DNA from: Acidilutibacter cellobiosedens
Lineage (GTDB): Bacteria; Bacillota; Clostridia; Tissierellales; Acidilutibacteraceae
Direction of reading: 5' to 3'
Assembly: GCF_004103715.1 (NCBI RefSeq)
Contig: NZ_CP035282.1
Coordinates: 1,788,673 to 1,852,672, forward strand
DNA length: 64,000 nucleotides
Shown here: positions 20,111-29,223 of the stretch, in pieces
Layout of the letters: each line of letters begins with the position of its first letter
Numbering within the stretch: position 1 is the stretch's first letter
Notes under the pieces: model-generated
What the model was told of the DNA's origin: nothing
The model's input: the letters and a program-made list of their open reading frames with translations, nothing else
Databases searched by the model: none
Position numbers and translations under genes: made by a program

Positions 20111-20815
20111 GTGAAAGTATTTATTATTAAGAAGAGAGTTATCTATATTTTTCTTATTGCCGTAATTGTTTTAATTTCTTTTCTTTTACTCTATAATTTT
20201 TATAAGGTAAAAGAAACATTCAATAGGGATATTTATTATAAAGGAAAAACCCAGGAGAATATCATTGCATTTACCTGTAATGTGGACTGGGGAGGTGAAT
20301 ATATACCGGATATGTTAAATATCCTTAAGGAAAATAATACAAAGATAACATTTTTTGTCACAGGAAAATGGGCGGAAAAAAATCCGGATTTACTGAAAAA
20401 AATGTATTATGAAGGCCATGAAATAGGAAATCACGGATATATGCACAGAGATTACGGAGAACTTAGTTATGAATTAAATAAGCAAGAAATACAAAAATGT
20501 CAGGAGATTATTAATGGAATTTTAGGAAAGTCTTCCATGTATTTTGCCCCTCCTTCCGGCTCATATAATGATAATACTATTAAAGCCTGCAATGAATTAA
20601 ATTATGATATAATTATGTGGAGTATTGATACTATAGATTGGAGGGAAGACAGTTCGGAAGAAAAAATAATTGAAAGGGTACTTAAAAAGCCTGAAAATTC
20701 TTCTATCGTACTTATGCATCCTACGGAAAGGACGGTAAAGGCGTTGCCTAAAATAATTGATTCTCTTAAAGACAGAGGATTTAGTATAGGAAATATCAGT
20801 GATGTTTTGGAATAA
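20111..20815 (+). CDS. ylxY: Polysaccharide deacetylase, YlxY/PdaA-like
   Basis: NodB-homology-domain protein, probably an extracytoplasmic amidohydrolase acting on peptidoglycan or another glycan. The 234-residue product has one N-terminal membrane anchor (about residues 9-28). The NodB motifs run from FTCNVDWGGE (TFDDG equivalent) through GHEIGNHGYMHRD (HxxxH metal site) to APPSGSYN. In Bacillus, ylxY also follows pnp and precedes mlpA. The first catalytic motif is altered: CNVDWG replaces TFDDG, so activity is uncertain. GTG 20111 is preferred because the upstream ATG overlaps the GGAGGTG ribosome site. Confidence 0.87.
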   Translation: MKVFIIKKRVIYIFLIAVIVLISFLLLYNFYKVKETFNRDIYYKGKTQENIIAFTCNVDWGGEYIPDMLNILKENNTKITFFVTGKWAEKNPDLLKKMYYEGHEIGNHGYMHRDYGELSYELNKQEIQKCQEIINGILGKSSMYFAPPSGSYNDNTIKACNELNYDIIMWSIDTIDWREDSSEEKIIERVLKKPENSSIVLMHPTERTVKALPKIIDSLKDRGFSIGNISDVLE

Positions 20816-20899
20816 ATTTGTATTGAAATTAGTAAAAAACTAAAATATAATATTTTTAAATCCTTTTTTTATTGTAATTGTCAATGGAGGAATGAATTG

Positions 20900-22174
20900 A
20901 TGTATTTAAAATACAAATTGAATAACGGAATAACAGTTGTCATGGAAGAAATGCCTTACATGCAATCTGCATCTATAGGAATATTGATTAATAACGGATC
21001 AGTAAATGAGAAAAAAGAAATAAACGGAGTATCCCATTTTATTGAGCATATGCTTTTTAAAGGAACAGATAAAAGGTCCGCAAAGGAAATATCGGAAACT
21101 ATTGATAACATAGGAGGACAATTAAATGCTTTTACTGATAAAGAGTATACATGTTTTTATTCCAAGGTATTGAGCTGTCATATATCCATAGCAATTGACG
21201 TATTATCGGATATGATGATTAATTCTAAATTTTTGGAAGAAGATATGGAAAGAGAAAAAAAGGTCATATCGGAAGAAATAAATATGTATCTTGATTCTCC
21301 GGAAGATGCAGTCTATGATTTGTTGTATGAAACCATATATAAAGACACACCTTTGTCTTTATCTGTATTGGGAACGGAAGACAGCTTAAATTCTTTAAGC
21401 AGAGAGGGTATAGTTGATTATTATCACAAGTATTATAATCCCGAAAATATGGTAATATCTGTGGCAGGAAATATAAAATCAAAAGAAATAATAAAAATAC
21501 TTGAAGAAAAATTTGGCGGAATGACTAATGAGAAAAAAGGACAAGCTCATTTAATTCAAGAGCCTTTAAACTTCAATGATATAAAAGGAATGGTAAAGAA
21601 AACAGAGCAATTAAATTTTTGTATCGGAATGGAAGGAGTATCAAGGGAGAGTGATGATACATACCCTTTGTTAATATTAAACACTGCCTTGGGAGGAAGC
21701 AGCAGTTCTATACTGTTTCAAAAAATCAGAGAAGAGGAAGGACTTGCTTATACCGTTTATTCGACTCCTTTTTTCCATAGAAATACAGGAATATTTTCAA
21801 TATATGCAGGTTTAAATTCAAATAATATATTGGAATTTGCGAAGATAATAAAAAAAGAAATAAAAAATATCAAAGACAATTCAATATCCTCAGATGATCT
21901 TTTAAAGTTAAAAGAACAGTTGAAGGGAAGTTACATATTAGGTTTAGAAAGTACTTTAAGCAGAATGATGGAATTAGGAAAATCTCAATTACTTTTTGAA
22001 AAAGTGATAACTTCCGAAGATGTTATTAAAAAAATAGATAAAGTAACATTGGAGGATATTAAAAGAGTGTCGGAGAATATTTTTGACTTTAGAAAATATG
22101 ACATAGCATATGTAGGAGAAATTTCAAAAAAAGAAAAAATAGAGTCCGAGTTAAAAAATATTTTATTTATATGA
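20900..22174 (+). CDS. mlpA: M16 family zinc peptidase (MlpA/YmxG-like)
   Basis: Processing-peptidase-like protein related to mitochondrial MPP. The 424-residue protein has the inverted zinc motif HFIEH (about residues 47-51) in SHFIEHMLFKGT. The downstream metal glutamate lies in EEINMYLDSPED, and a second M16 domain follows without a motif. The YlxY-MlpA order repeats that of Bacillus. The ATG at 20900 follows GGAGG by nine bases; an adjacent TTG is an alternative. The substrate is unknown from sequence. Confidence 0.93.
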   Translation: MYLKYKLNNGITVVMEEMPYMQSASIGILINNGSVNEKKEINGVSHFIEHMLFKGTDKRSAKEISETIDNIGGQLNAFTDKEYTCFYSKVLSCHISIAIDVLSDMMINSKFLEEDMEREKKVISEEINMYLDSPEDAVYDLLYETIYKDTPLSLSVLGTEDSLNSLSREGIVDYYHKYYNPENMVISVAGNIKSKEIIKILEEKFGGMTNEKKGQAHLIQEPLNFNDIKGMVKKTEQLNFCIGMEGVSRESDDTYPLLILNTALGGSSSSILFQKIREEEGLAYTVYSTPFFHRNTGIFSIYAGLNSNNILEFAKIIKKEIKNIKDNSISSDDLLKLKEQLKGSYILGLESTLSRMMELGKSQLLFEKVITSEDVIKKIDKVTLEDIKRVSENIFDFRKYDIAYVGEISKKEKIESELKNILFI

Positions 22175-22184
22175 GGTGAATTTG

Positions 22185-22616
22185 ATGAAAGTAAAAATAG
22201 TAAATAAAAGTACTCTTCCGATTCCCGAATATAAAACTCAAAATTCATCGGGAGTTGATCTATATGCTAATATAGAAGGTGAAATAGTAATAAAACCTTT
22301 AGAGAGAAAATTGATACCTACAGGTATATACGTAGAAATTCCTGAAGGCTATGAAGGACAAATAAGGGCAAGAAGCGGTTTGGCATTAAATCATGGGATT
22401 ACCTTAACAAACGGCATAGGTACTGTTGACAGCGACTACAGGGGAGAAATAAAAGTGCTTTTAATTAATTTGGGAAAAGAAAATTATACTATTAAAAGAG
22501 GAGACAGAATAGCCCAATTAGTTCTTATTAAATATGAGAAAATTTTATTTGAAGAAGTAGAAGAGATAGATGAAACTTATAGGGGGACAGGAGGCTTTGG
22601 TCATACGGGAAAATAA
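22185..22616 (+). CDS. dut: dUTP diphosphatase
   Basis: Hydrolyses dUTP to dUMP, keeping uracil out of DNA and feeding dTMP synthesis. The 143-residue trimeric-type protein shows all five motifs: SGVDLYAN, ARSGLALNHGIT, GTVDSDYRGEI, RGDRIAQLVL and the C-terminal RGTGGFGHTG. The ATG at 22185 follows GAGGTG, which itself includes an upstream in-frame GTG that I reject. It sits right behind mlpA. Confidence 0.96.
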   Translation: MKVKIVNKSTLPIPEYKTQNSSGVDLYANIEGEIVIKPLERKLIPTGIYVEIPEGYEGQIRARSGLALNHGITLTNGIGTVDSDYRGEIKVLLINLGKENYTIKRGDRIAQLVLIKYEKILFEEVEEIDETYRGTGGFGHTGK

Positions 22617-22708
22617 TATCATAAAAAATGTCATCATAAATGATAACATAAATCAAAAAAGAAAACATATATTTAAATAGATAACCAATTCAATTAAGGA
22701 GGGATTTT

Positions 22709-22948
22709 ATGAGATTAAGTGAAATTAGCTCCAAAGAAATAGTTAATTTAAACGATGGAGCGAGATTAGGAATATTGGCCGACGTAGACTTCTTTATAAA
22801 TGAAAAAAGCGGTCAGATTATATCCCTTTTAGTGCCGGAAAGAAAATTTCAGCTTAAATTTTTTTCGGAAAGATCTGAAATGGAGATCCCATGGAACTCT
22901 ATAAGAAAGATAGGAAATGATATGATAATAATTGAAATGGACTTATAA
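22709..22948 (+). CDS. ymxH: YmxH/YlmC family PRC-barrel protein
   Basis: Small 79-residue beta-barrel protein with the typical opening MRLSEISSKEIVNLNDGARLG and the closing segment IPWNSIRKIGNDMIII. In Bacillus ymxH follows mlpA; here dut lies between. It belongs to a family linked to sporulation genomes, but its biochemical role is not known. The ATG at 22709 follows AAGGAGGG. A short weak hairpin lies in the 92-base gap before it. Confidence 0.9.
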   Translation: MRLSEISSKEIVNLNDGARLGILADVDFFINEKSGQIISLLVPERKFQLKFFSERSEMEIPWNSIRKIGNDMIIIEMDL

Positions 22949-23019
22949 AAATTATCACCATAATTATTATAAAACCATACTATAAACTAACGAAAATTAA
23001 CTTGAGGTGATGTATACTT

Positions 23020-24234
23020 ATGAAAATAATTGTTCAAAAATTTGGAGGAACTTCTGTTTCTTCTTCTGAGAGCAGACGAATTGTATTGAAAAAAATAATT
23101 GATAAGGTTAAAGAAGGATATCATGTTGTAGTCGTAGTTTCGGCCATGGGAAGAAAAGGAAGTCCTTATTCTACTGACTCCTTATTAGATCTAATAAATA
23201 AAGAAGCTCTTAATCCAAGAGAGATAGATTTACTTTTATCTTGCGGAGAGATTATCTCAGGAGTTACTCTTTCCAGTATGATAAGAGAAAAGGGATATAA
23301 AGCGAAAGTACTTACGGGAAGACTTGCAGGAATCAAAACAAATGATAATTTTGGCAATGCCGAAGTGTTGGATGTGGACCCATCAAATATTATTAATAGT
23401 TTGAAGGATGGAAATATAGTAATAGTAGCAGGATTTCAAGGGGTCAATTCCAATGGAGAAATAACGACTCTCGGAAGAGGAGGAAGCGATATAACCGCAG
23501 TAGTGTTAGGGAAAGCTTTGCACTGCAATCAGGTTGAAATATTTACTGATGTAGACGGTGTTATGACCGCAGATCCTAATATAGTAGAAAATGCAAAAGT
23601 AATTAAGACCATGTGCTATTCAGAGGTATATCAATTGGCAGAAAACGGGGCAAAGGTCATCCATCCTAAAGCAGTAGAAATTGCTCAGCAATCGAATATT
23701 TCATTGGTAATAAAAAATACCTTCACCGATAGCGAAGGGACGATTATTGAAAAAGCAGATACGAATTTTTATAATAATAGAAAAAAACAGTTTAATGACA
23801 AAATACTTACGGGTATAACATTCAAAAAAGGGCGTAATCAAATAAAAGTAAAAACAGATGATGAAAAAAATGAAACGGAAAGGTTAATGAATGATATTAC
23901 TATAAACAAAATAAATATAGATTTAATTAATTTTTTTATAGATGAAAAAATATTTACAGTAGAAGATAAGGATCTTCCTGTTATGACAAACATACTAAAG
24001 GAAGGAAATTATAAATATGATATAATAAAAAATTGCTGTAAGCTCAGTGCGGTGGGATATAAAATGCATGGAGTTCCGGGAGTCATGGCAAAAATAGTTA
24101 ATGCTCTCTGGAAAAACAATATTAAGATATTACAATCTTCAGATTCTCACAATACAATATGGTGCTTGATATATGAAAAGGATGCTGAAGCTGCCTTAAA
24201 AATACTCCATGAAGAATTTGAAATGTATAAATAA
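23020..24234 (+). CDS. dapG: Aspartokinase
   Basis: Phosphorylates aspartate, the first step to lysine, diaminopimelate, methionine and threonine. The 404-residue protein has the kinase motif KFGGTSVSS at the N terminus and GRGGSDITAV at about 155-164. Two C-terminal ACT regulatory domains follow (from about 263). The neighbourhood (upstream ymxH, downstream tepA and ftsK) matches Bacillus dapG, the DAP-sensitive isozyme, so I use that symbol; lysC is possible. There is no lysine riboswitch upstream, unlike the transporter at 54-56 kb. Confidence 0.9.
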   Translation: MKIIVQKFGGTSVSSSESRRIVLKKIIDKVKEGYHVVVVVSAMGRKGSPYSTDSLLDLINKEALNPREIDLLLSCGEIISGVTLSSMIREKGYKAKVLTGRLAGIKTNDNFGNAEVLDVDPSNIINSLKDGNIVIVAGFQGVNSNGEITTLGRGGSDITAVVLGKALHCNQVEIFTDVDGVMTADPNIVENAKVIKTMCYSEVYQLAENGAKVIHPKAVEIAQQSNISLVIKNTFTDSEGTIIEKADTNFYNNRKKQFNDKILTGITFKKGRNQIKVKTDDEKNETERLMNDITINKINIDLINFFIDEKIFTVEDKDLPVMTNILKEGNYKYDIIKNCCKLSAVGYKMHGVPGVMAKIVNALWKNNIKILQSSDSHNTIWCLIYEKDAEAALKILHEEFEMYK

Positions 24235-24240
24235 AAATGA

Positions 24241-24285
24241 ATAAAGGAGATGCTGCAAATTAAATTTGCAGCATCTCCTTTATTT
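24241..24285 (+). terminator. Long intrinsic terminator after dapG
   Basis: Two perfect 21-base arms (24241-24261 and 24263-24283) are centred on one unpaired base. The sequence ends CTCCTTTATTTC. Confidence 0.85.
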
Positions 24286-24408
24286 CAATCACATGGGAAT
24301 TTAATACCTGATTGTTTAAAAAATATTAGAATATAATGTTAGAATATTATTATCTCAATAGTAGAAACTATATATTGTTATTATGCACAATATGGAGGTA
24401 TCATTATA

Positions 24409-25071
24409 ATGAACGATGATAAAAACAATGAAAATATCGAAGAGTTAGGCATCCCCAATTCAAGCAAAATCCCTAATGATATTCAATTTCTTACAATTAT
24501 AGGTGAAATAGAAGGTCACACAATATGTCCCCCTCAAAAGAAAACAACGAAATATGAACATATAATTCCTTTACTGATTTCAGTTATGGAGAATCCGGAT
24601 ATAAAAGGTCTGTTTGTAATACTTAATACTGTAGGGGGAGATGTGGAGGCAGGACTTGCGCTGGCGGAAATGATTAACAGCATAAATAAGCCAAAAGTTT
24701 CATTGGTACTCGGAGGAGGACACAGTATCGGAGTTCCTCTGGCTACAGCCACAGATTATTCGTTTATAGTTCCTACTGCCACAATGACTATACATCCTAT
24801 AAGAACTTCAGGATTGGTAATAGGTGTGCCTCAAACATTTAGATATTTTGAGAAGATGCAGCAAAGAATAATAGATTTTATAGTGAGAACATCAAGTATT
24901 AAAAAGGGGGAGCTGAAGAAACTTATGTATGCTACTGACGAAATCGCCAATGACATAGGAACTATTTTAGTTGGTCAAGAGGCAGTAGATTACGGGATTA
25001 TAAATGAAGTAGGGGGATTTGACAAAGCTCTTTCCAAATTAAGAACTTTAATAAAAGAGGGACTTAATTAA
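24409..25071 (+). CDS. tepA: ClpP-fold serine protease TepA (YmfB-like)
   Basis: Clp-protease-like protein. The Bacillus relative TepA (translocation-enhancing protein) sits in the same place before the ftsK/spoIIIE homologue. The 220-residue sequence has NTVGGDVEAGLA (about 66-77), the likely nucleophile serine in GGGHSIGVPLAT (about 102-113) and the histidine in TIHPIRTSG (about 126-134). It lacks a signal peptide. The ATG at 24409 follows ATGGAGG. Its true substrate is not visible from sequence. Confidence 0.9.
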   Translation: MNDDKNNENIEELGIPNSSKIPNDIQFLTIIGEIEGHTICPPQKKTTKYEHIIPLLISVMENPDIKGLFVILNTVGGDVEAGLALAEMINSINKPKVSLVLGGGHSIGVPLATATDYSFIVPTATMTIHPIRTSGLVIGVPQTFRYFEKMQQRIIDFIVRTSSIKKGELKKLMYATDEIANDIGTILVGQEAVDYGIINEVGGFDKALSKLRTLIKEGLN

Positions 25072-25187
25072 TAGTACAACTTTATAATTTGTGTTATAAT
25101 TACATAGACAAACATTAATTTTCAACTTATTTTACTAAAAGAAGGATTTTCATATTATTTATAGAATTTATTTTTGAGGTGGTCCCG

Positions 25188-27326
25188 TTGAAGAAGAAAA
25201 AAAAAGGAAAAATAGAATTAGATAAAGAAATTATAGGTATTGTACTAATACTTCTGGGAATATTATCGATTTTCAGTTTATTTAGTGATAAAACAGGAAT
25301 TGTGGGAGAGTTTTTAAAGAATATTTATCTTCAGTTAATGGGTTTTGGAGGTTTTATATTTCCGTTAATACTTATAGCTATAGGGATATTTTTTATGGCA
25401 AATAAATTGGATATAGATGAGGATAGAAAGGCTTTTTATAGTATAGTAATATTTTTATGTGTATTGACAATTATTGATATAAGCAAAATGGGCAATATGA
25501 CATTTGTGAAAAGAATTCAATTAGCTTTTCAGTATGGAGAATCAGGTTTAGGCGGGGGCATATTGGGAGCTTTTTTGGGTTATATATTTTTTAAGCTCTT
25601 TGGTTCTATAGGTTCTTATATAATATTATCTTTTGTTATAGTCATAAATATTATGCTTATATCCGAAATTAAAATATCTAAGATTAAAATAGCAAAATTG
25701 TTTAGTCATAGAAATAGGAGACCTACATATAATTCCGTTGAGCCAAAAACGATTGAGGAAGATGAAAAAAAAGAAGGAATAAAGATATTGGATTATACCA
25801 AAAATGAGGAAGAAAAAGAAGATAAAAAAAACAATATGGAAAATATAAAATATGAAAACAAAGATAAGGCTGCAGATAATCTGAAAATTTTTAACAGCCA
25901 TCAAAAAAATAAAACTTCTTATAAATTTCCTCCCATGGAATTTTTAAAAAGTTCGGATCTTAATACGGATTATAGTGACAAAAAAGAAATATTTGGGAAT
26001 GCAAGAAAGATTGAAGAAACCATGAGAAGCTTCGGAATTGATGCTCATGTAACTCAAATAAGCAAGGGACCTACAATTACCCTATATGAGCTTCAACCTT
26101 CTCCTGGAGTAAAGGTAAGCAAAATAGTTAATTTATCCGATGATATTGCCTTGAATTTGGCGAGTTCCGATATTAGAATAGAGGCTCCCATACCGGGAAA
26201 GGCGGCAGTGGGAATAGAAGTCCCCAACAGGAAAAAAAGCAATGTGTACTTAAAGGAAATATTACAGTCGGAAGAGTATAATAACATTTCTTCAAAGATT
26301 CCTTTTGCTTTGGGAAAGGATATATCAGGAAAGCCTATAGTTGCCAATATTGAAAAGATGCCTCATCTTCTTATAGCAGGGGCTACAGGTTCCGGGAAAA
26401 GCGTATGTATAAATACTATTATTATGAGCATATTGTACAAAGCAACTCCCGATGAGGTAAAATTATTGTTGATTGATCCCAAGGTGGTGGAGTTAAGTAT
26501 ATACAATAAAATTCCTCATTTACTTACTCCTGTTGTAACGGATGCCAAAAAAGCTAAATTTGCTTTAAATTGGGCTGTCGAAGAAATGACCCGAAGGTAT
26601 AAGATCTTTGCTAAAAACAATGTCAGGGATATTTACAGTTATAATGCAAAAGTAGAAAAGGAAGAACCAGAAAATAAATTATGTCAGATAGTGATTATAA
26701 TTGATGAATTGGCAGACTTGATGATGGTGGCGGCTCAAGAGATTGAAGATTACATATGCAGATTGGCCCAAATGGCAAGGGCAGCAGGTATGTATTTGAT
26801 TATAGCAACTCAAAGACCTTCTGTAGATGTAATAACTGGAACCATAAAAGCAAATATTCCCTCAAGAATATCCTTTGCCGTTACCAGCAGTATTGATTCA
26901 AGAACTATATTGGATATGGGGGGTGGAGAAAAATTACTGGGGAAGGGAGATATGCTGTTTTTCCCTTCAGGATATTCAAAGCCTGTGAGAATTCAGGGAG
27001 CTTTTATAAGCGAAGAAGAAGTTGAAAAAGTGGTACAATTCTTGAAAGAAGAGAATGAAATAGAATATGACGAGAGCATAGCGGAAGAAATAGACAATCC
27101 TCATGAAGAAACTCCCGGTATTGATGACGATTTACTTCCCGATGCTATAGATTTAGTAATAAATGAAGGACAGGCATCTATATCTTTTCTTCAAAGAAAA
27201 TTGAAAATAGGATATTCAAGAGCAGGAAGATTAATAGATGAAATGGAGAGAAGAGGAATTGTAGGAAAATCCGAAGGAAGTAAGCCAAGGAAGGTTCTAA
27301 TGGATAGGGACAGTATTAATTCTTAG
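25188..27326 (+). CDS. ftsK: DNA translocase FtsK/SpoIIIE
   Basis: Septum-anchored ATPase that pumps chromosomal DNA. The 712-residue protein has four N-terminal membrane segments (about 15-155) and a charged linker. The motor domain carries Walker A GATGSGKSV near 398 and Walker B IIDELADLMM near 504. The C-terminal winged-helix gamma domain (from about 647, DAIDLVINEGQAS) reads polar DNA motifs. TTG 25188 follows GAGGTGG. One gene may serve both division and sporulation, though a second copy elsewhere cannot be excluded. Confidence 0.96.
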   Translation: MKKKKKGKIELDKEIIGIVLILLGILSIFSLFSDKTGIVGEFLKNIYLQLMGFGGFIFPLILIAIGIFFMANKLDIDEDRKAFYSIVIFLCVLTIIDISKMGNMTFVKRIQLAFQYGESGLGGGILGAFLGYIFFKLFGSIGSYIILSFVIVINIMLISEIKISKIKIAKLFSHRNRRPTYNSVEPKTIEEDEKKEGIKILDYTKNEEEKEDKKNNMENIKYENKDKAADNLKIFNSHQKNKTSYKFPPMEFLKSSDLNTDYSDKKEIFGNARKIEETMRSFGIDAHVTQISKGPTITLYELQPSPGVKVSKIVNLSDDIALNLASSDIRIEAPIPGKAAVGIEVPNRKKSNVYLKEILQSEEYNNISSKIPFALGKDISGKPIVANIEKMPHLLIAGATGSGKSVCINTIIMSILYKATPDEVKLLLIDPKVVELSIYNKIPHLLTPVVTDAKKAKFALNWAVEEMTRRYKIFAKNNVRDIYSYNAKVEKEEPENKLCQIVIIIDELADLMMVAAQEIEDYICRLAQMARAAGMYLIIATQRPSVDVITGTIKANIPSRISFAVTSSIDSRTILDMGGGEKLLGKGDMLFFPSGYSKPVRIQGAFISEEEVEKVVQFLKEENEIEYDESIAEEIDNPHEETPGIDDDLLPDAIDLVINEGQASISFLQRKLKIGYSRAGRLIDEMERRGIVGKSEGSKPRKVLMDRDSINS

Positions 27327-27343
27327 CGGAAAGGAAGAAAAAA

Positions 27344-28675
27344 TTGGACTATATATCAATAGTAACTATGGGTTGTTCAAAGAATGAAATTGATTCGGAA
27401 TTGATGAAAAGTATTTTGCAAAAAGAAGGGCATATTTTAACTAAGGAATATGATAAGGCCGATATAATTATTGTCAATACCTGTGGTTTTATAAAGACGG
27501 CAAAAGAAGAGTCAATTAAAGCAATATGGGAAATGACCGAATATAAGACCATGGGGAAATGTAAATATTTAATATTGGCTGGGTGCCTTGCTGAGAGGTA
27601 TTCCAAGGAACTTATGGAAGAGATATCTGAAGTGGATGGAATAATAGGAACTGGTAATATAAAAGACATTGCAAAGATAATAAAAGAATTAAAAATGAAG
27701 GGAAATAGGATTTGTAATGTTAAAAATATAGATAGCGATTATGTGGAGGATATCCAAAGGATTACTGACGGTTATACGTCTTATTTGAAAATTTCGGAAG
27801 GATGCGATAATTTTTGCTCTTACTGTATAATACCGAAGCTCAGAGGTAGATATAGAAGCAGAAGGATGGAGAATATTATTGAAGAAGCCAGAAATCTATC
27901 TAAAAACGGTACGAAGGAATTAATTTTGATTGCTCAAAATACAACAGATTATGGGATAGATATTTATGGAGAGTATAAACTTCCACAATTATTGAATGAA
28001 TTAAATAAGATTAAAGGTATCCGATGGATAAGAATATTATATATGTATCCCGACAATTTTACGAAAGAATTGATATCCGCTATTTCTCAATGTGAAAAAG
28101 TAGTCAAATATGTGGATATACCTATACAACACATAAATGATTATATACTAAAAAAAATGAACAGAAATATTTCAAAAGAGAATATAACAAATTTGATTTA
28201 CAGTTTAAGAAAAAATATACCGGATATAATTATAAGGACTACTCTCATAGTGGGATTTCCGGGAGAAAAAGAAGAATATTTCAATGAACTTGTTGAGTAT
28301 GTAAAATCCGTTAAATTTGACAGACTAGGGGTTTTTACCTATTCAAGAGAAGAAGGGACTGCTGCTTATAATTTTGATGATCAAATACCGGAAAGAATTA
28401 AAAATTTAAGAAGAGATATGATAATGAAAGTTCAGCAAAATATATCAGCACAAAAAAATAAAGAAAAGTTGAATCATGTATATCCAGCCATGGTGGAAGA
28501 ACAATTGGAAGAGGATTTGTATGCGGGAAGGACTTATATGGATAGCCCTGAAATTGATGGTGTATTGTATATCGAGAGTAATGAGGAATTACAAATCGGG
28601 GATTTTTATAATGTTAGAATTACAGATTCCTTAGAATATGATTTGATAGGAGAGGTTTATCATGAATTTACCTAA
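27344..28675 (+). CDS. rimO: Ribosomal protein S12 methylthiotransferase RimO
   Basis: Radical-SAM enzyme that methylthiolates Asp of ribosomal protein S12. The 443-residue protein has the UPF0004 domain with cysteines in TMGCSKNEID, NTCGFI and AGCLAERY. The radical-SAM cluster motif CDNFCSYC is at about residues 157-164, and a C-terminal TRAM domain follows. The presence of three N-domain cysteines and the RimO-like GCSKN motif favour RimO over MiaB. TTG 27344 follows GGAAGG. It overlaps pgsA by 14 bases. Confidence 0.94.
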   Translation: MDYISIVTMGCSKNEIDSELMKSILQKEGHILTKEYDKADIIIVNTCGFIKTAKEESIKAIWEMTEYKTMGKCKYLILAGCLAERYSKELMEEISEVDGIIGTGNIKDIAKIIKELKMKGNRICNVKNIDSDYVEDIQRITDGYTSYLKISEGCDNFCSYCIIPKLRGRYRSRRMENIIEEARNLSKNGTKELILIAQNTTDYGIDIYGEYKLPQLLNELNKIKGIRWIRILYMYPDNFTKELISAISQCEKVVKYVDIPIQHINDYILKKMNRNISKENITNLIYSLRKNIPDIIIRTTLIVGFPGEKEEYFNELVEYVKSVKFDRLGVFTYSREEGTAAYNFDDQIPERIKNLRRDMIMKVQQNISAQKNKEKLNHVYPAMVEEQLEEDLYAGRTYMDSPEIDGVLYIESNEELQIGDFYNVRITDSLEYDLIGEVYHEFT

Positions 28676-29207
28676 CAAATTGACTATTTTTAGAATATGT
28701 TTGGTGCCGTTTTTTGTTTTTTTCTTATTTTCAAATTTAAAATATGGTCAATATATTGCTGTATCTATTTTTATTTTAGCATCACTTACAGATACTTTAG
28801 ACGGTCATATAGCAAGAAGCAGAAATTTGATAACTACATTTGGAAAATTCATGGATCCATTAGCTGATAAAATATTGGTTTCAGCAGCATTTATATCGTT
28901 GGTAGAACTGGGGAAGGTTCCTTCGTGGATTGTGATTATTATCATTTCAAGAGAATTGGCTATAACGGGCTTTAGAACAGTTGCAGTATCTGAAGGAGTA
29001 ACAATAGCTGCAGATAAGTGGGGAAAGATGAAAACCGTAACTCAGCTAATTGCTGTAATAGCTTTGCTTTTAAATAATTACCCTTTTAGTTTGATTAATT
29101 TTCCCTTTGATAAGATAATGCTTTATATATCCGTTGTATTTACGATAATTTCTGGGGTAAACTATATTTATGTTAATAGAAAAGTATTGAAATCCGAAAA
29201 AAAATGA
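28662..29207 (+). CDS. pgsA: CDP-diacylglycerol-glycerol-3-phosphate 3-phosphatidyltransferase
   Basis: Makes phosphatidylglycerophosphate, using the CDP-diacylglycerol produced by cdsA. The 181-residue integral membrane protein has the CDP-alcohol phosphotransferase signature D-x2-DG-x2-AR-x8-G-x3-D-x3-D, seen as DTLDGHIAR...GKFMDPLAD near residues 44-66. The ATG at 28662 lies inside the end of rimO, preceded by GGAGAGG, implying coupled translation. The rimO-pgsA-cinA-recA order is common in Firmicutes. Confidence 0.95.
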   Translation: MNLPNKLTIFRICLVPFFVFFLFSNLKYGQYIAVSIFILASLTDTLDGHIARSRNLITTFGKFMDPLADKILVSAAFISLVELGKVPSWIVIIIISRELAITGFRTVAVSEGVTIAADKWGKMKTVTQLIAVIALLLNNYPFSLINFPFDKIMLYISVVFTIISGVNYIYVNRKVLKSEKK

Positions 29208-29223
29208 TACAGGAGATGTTTAT

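Noticed and set aside
22620-22650. ATGTCATC/GATAACAT hairpin before ymxH
   Set aside because: Short with a mismatch and not followed by T residues. Likely chance in AT-rich DNA.
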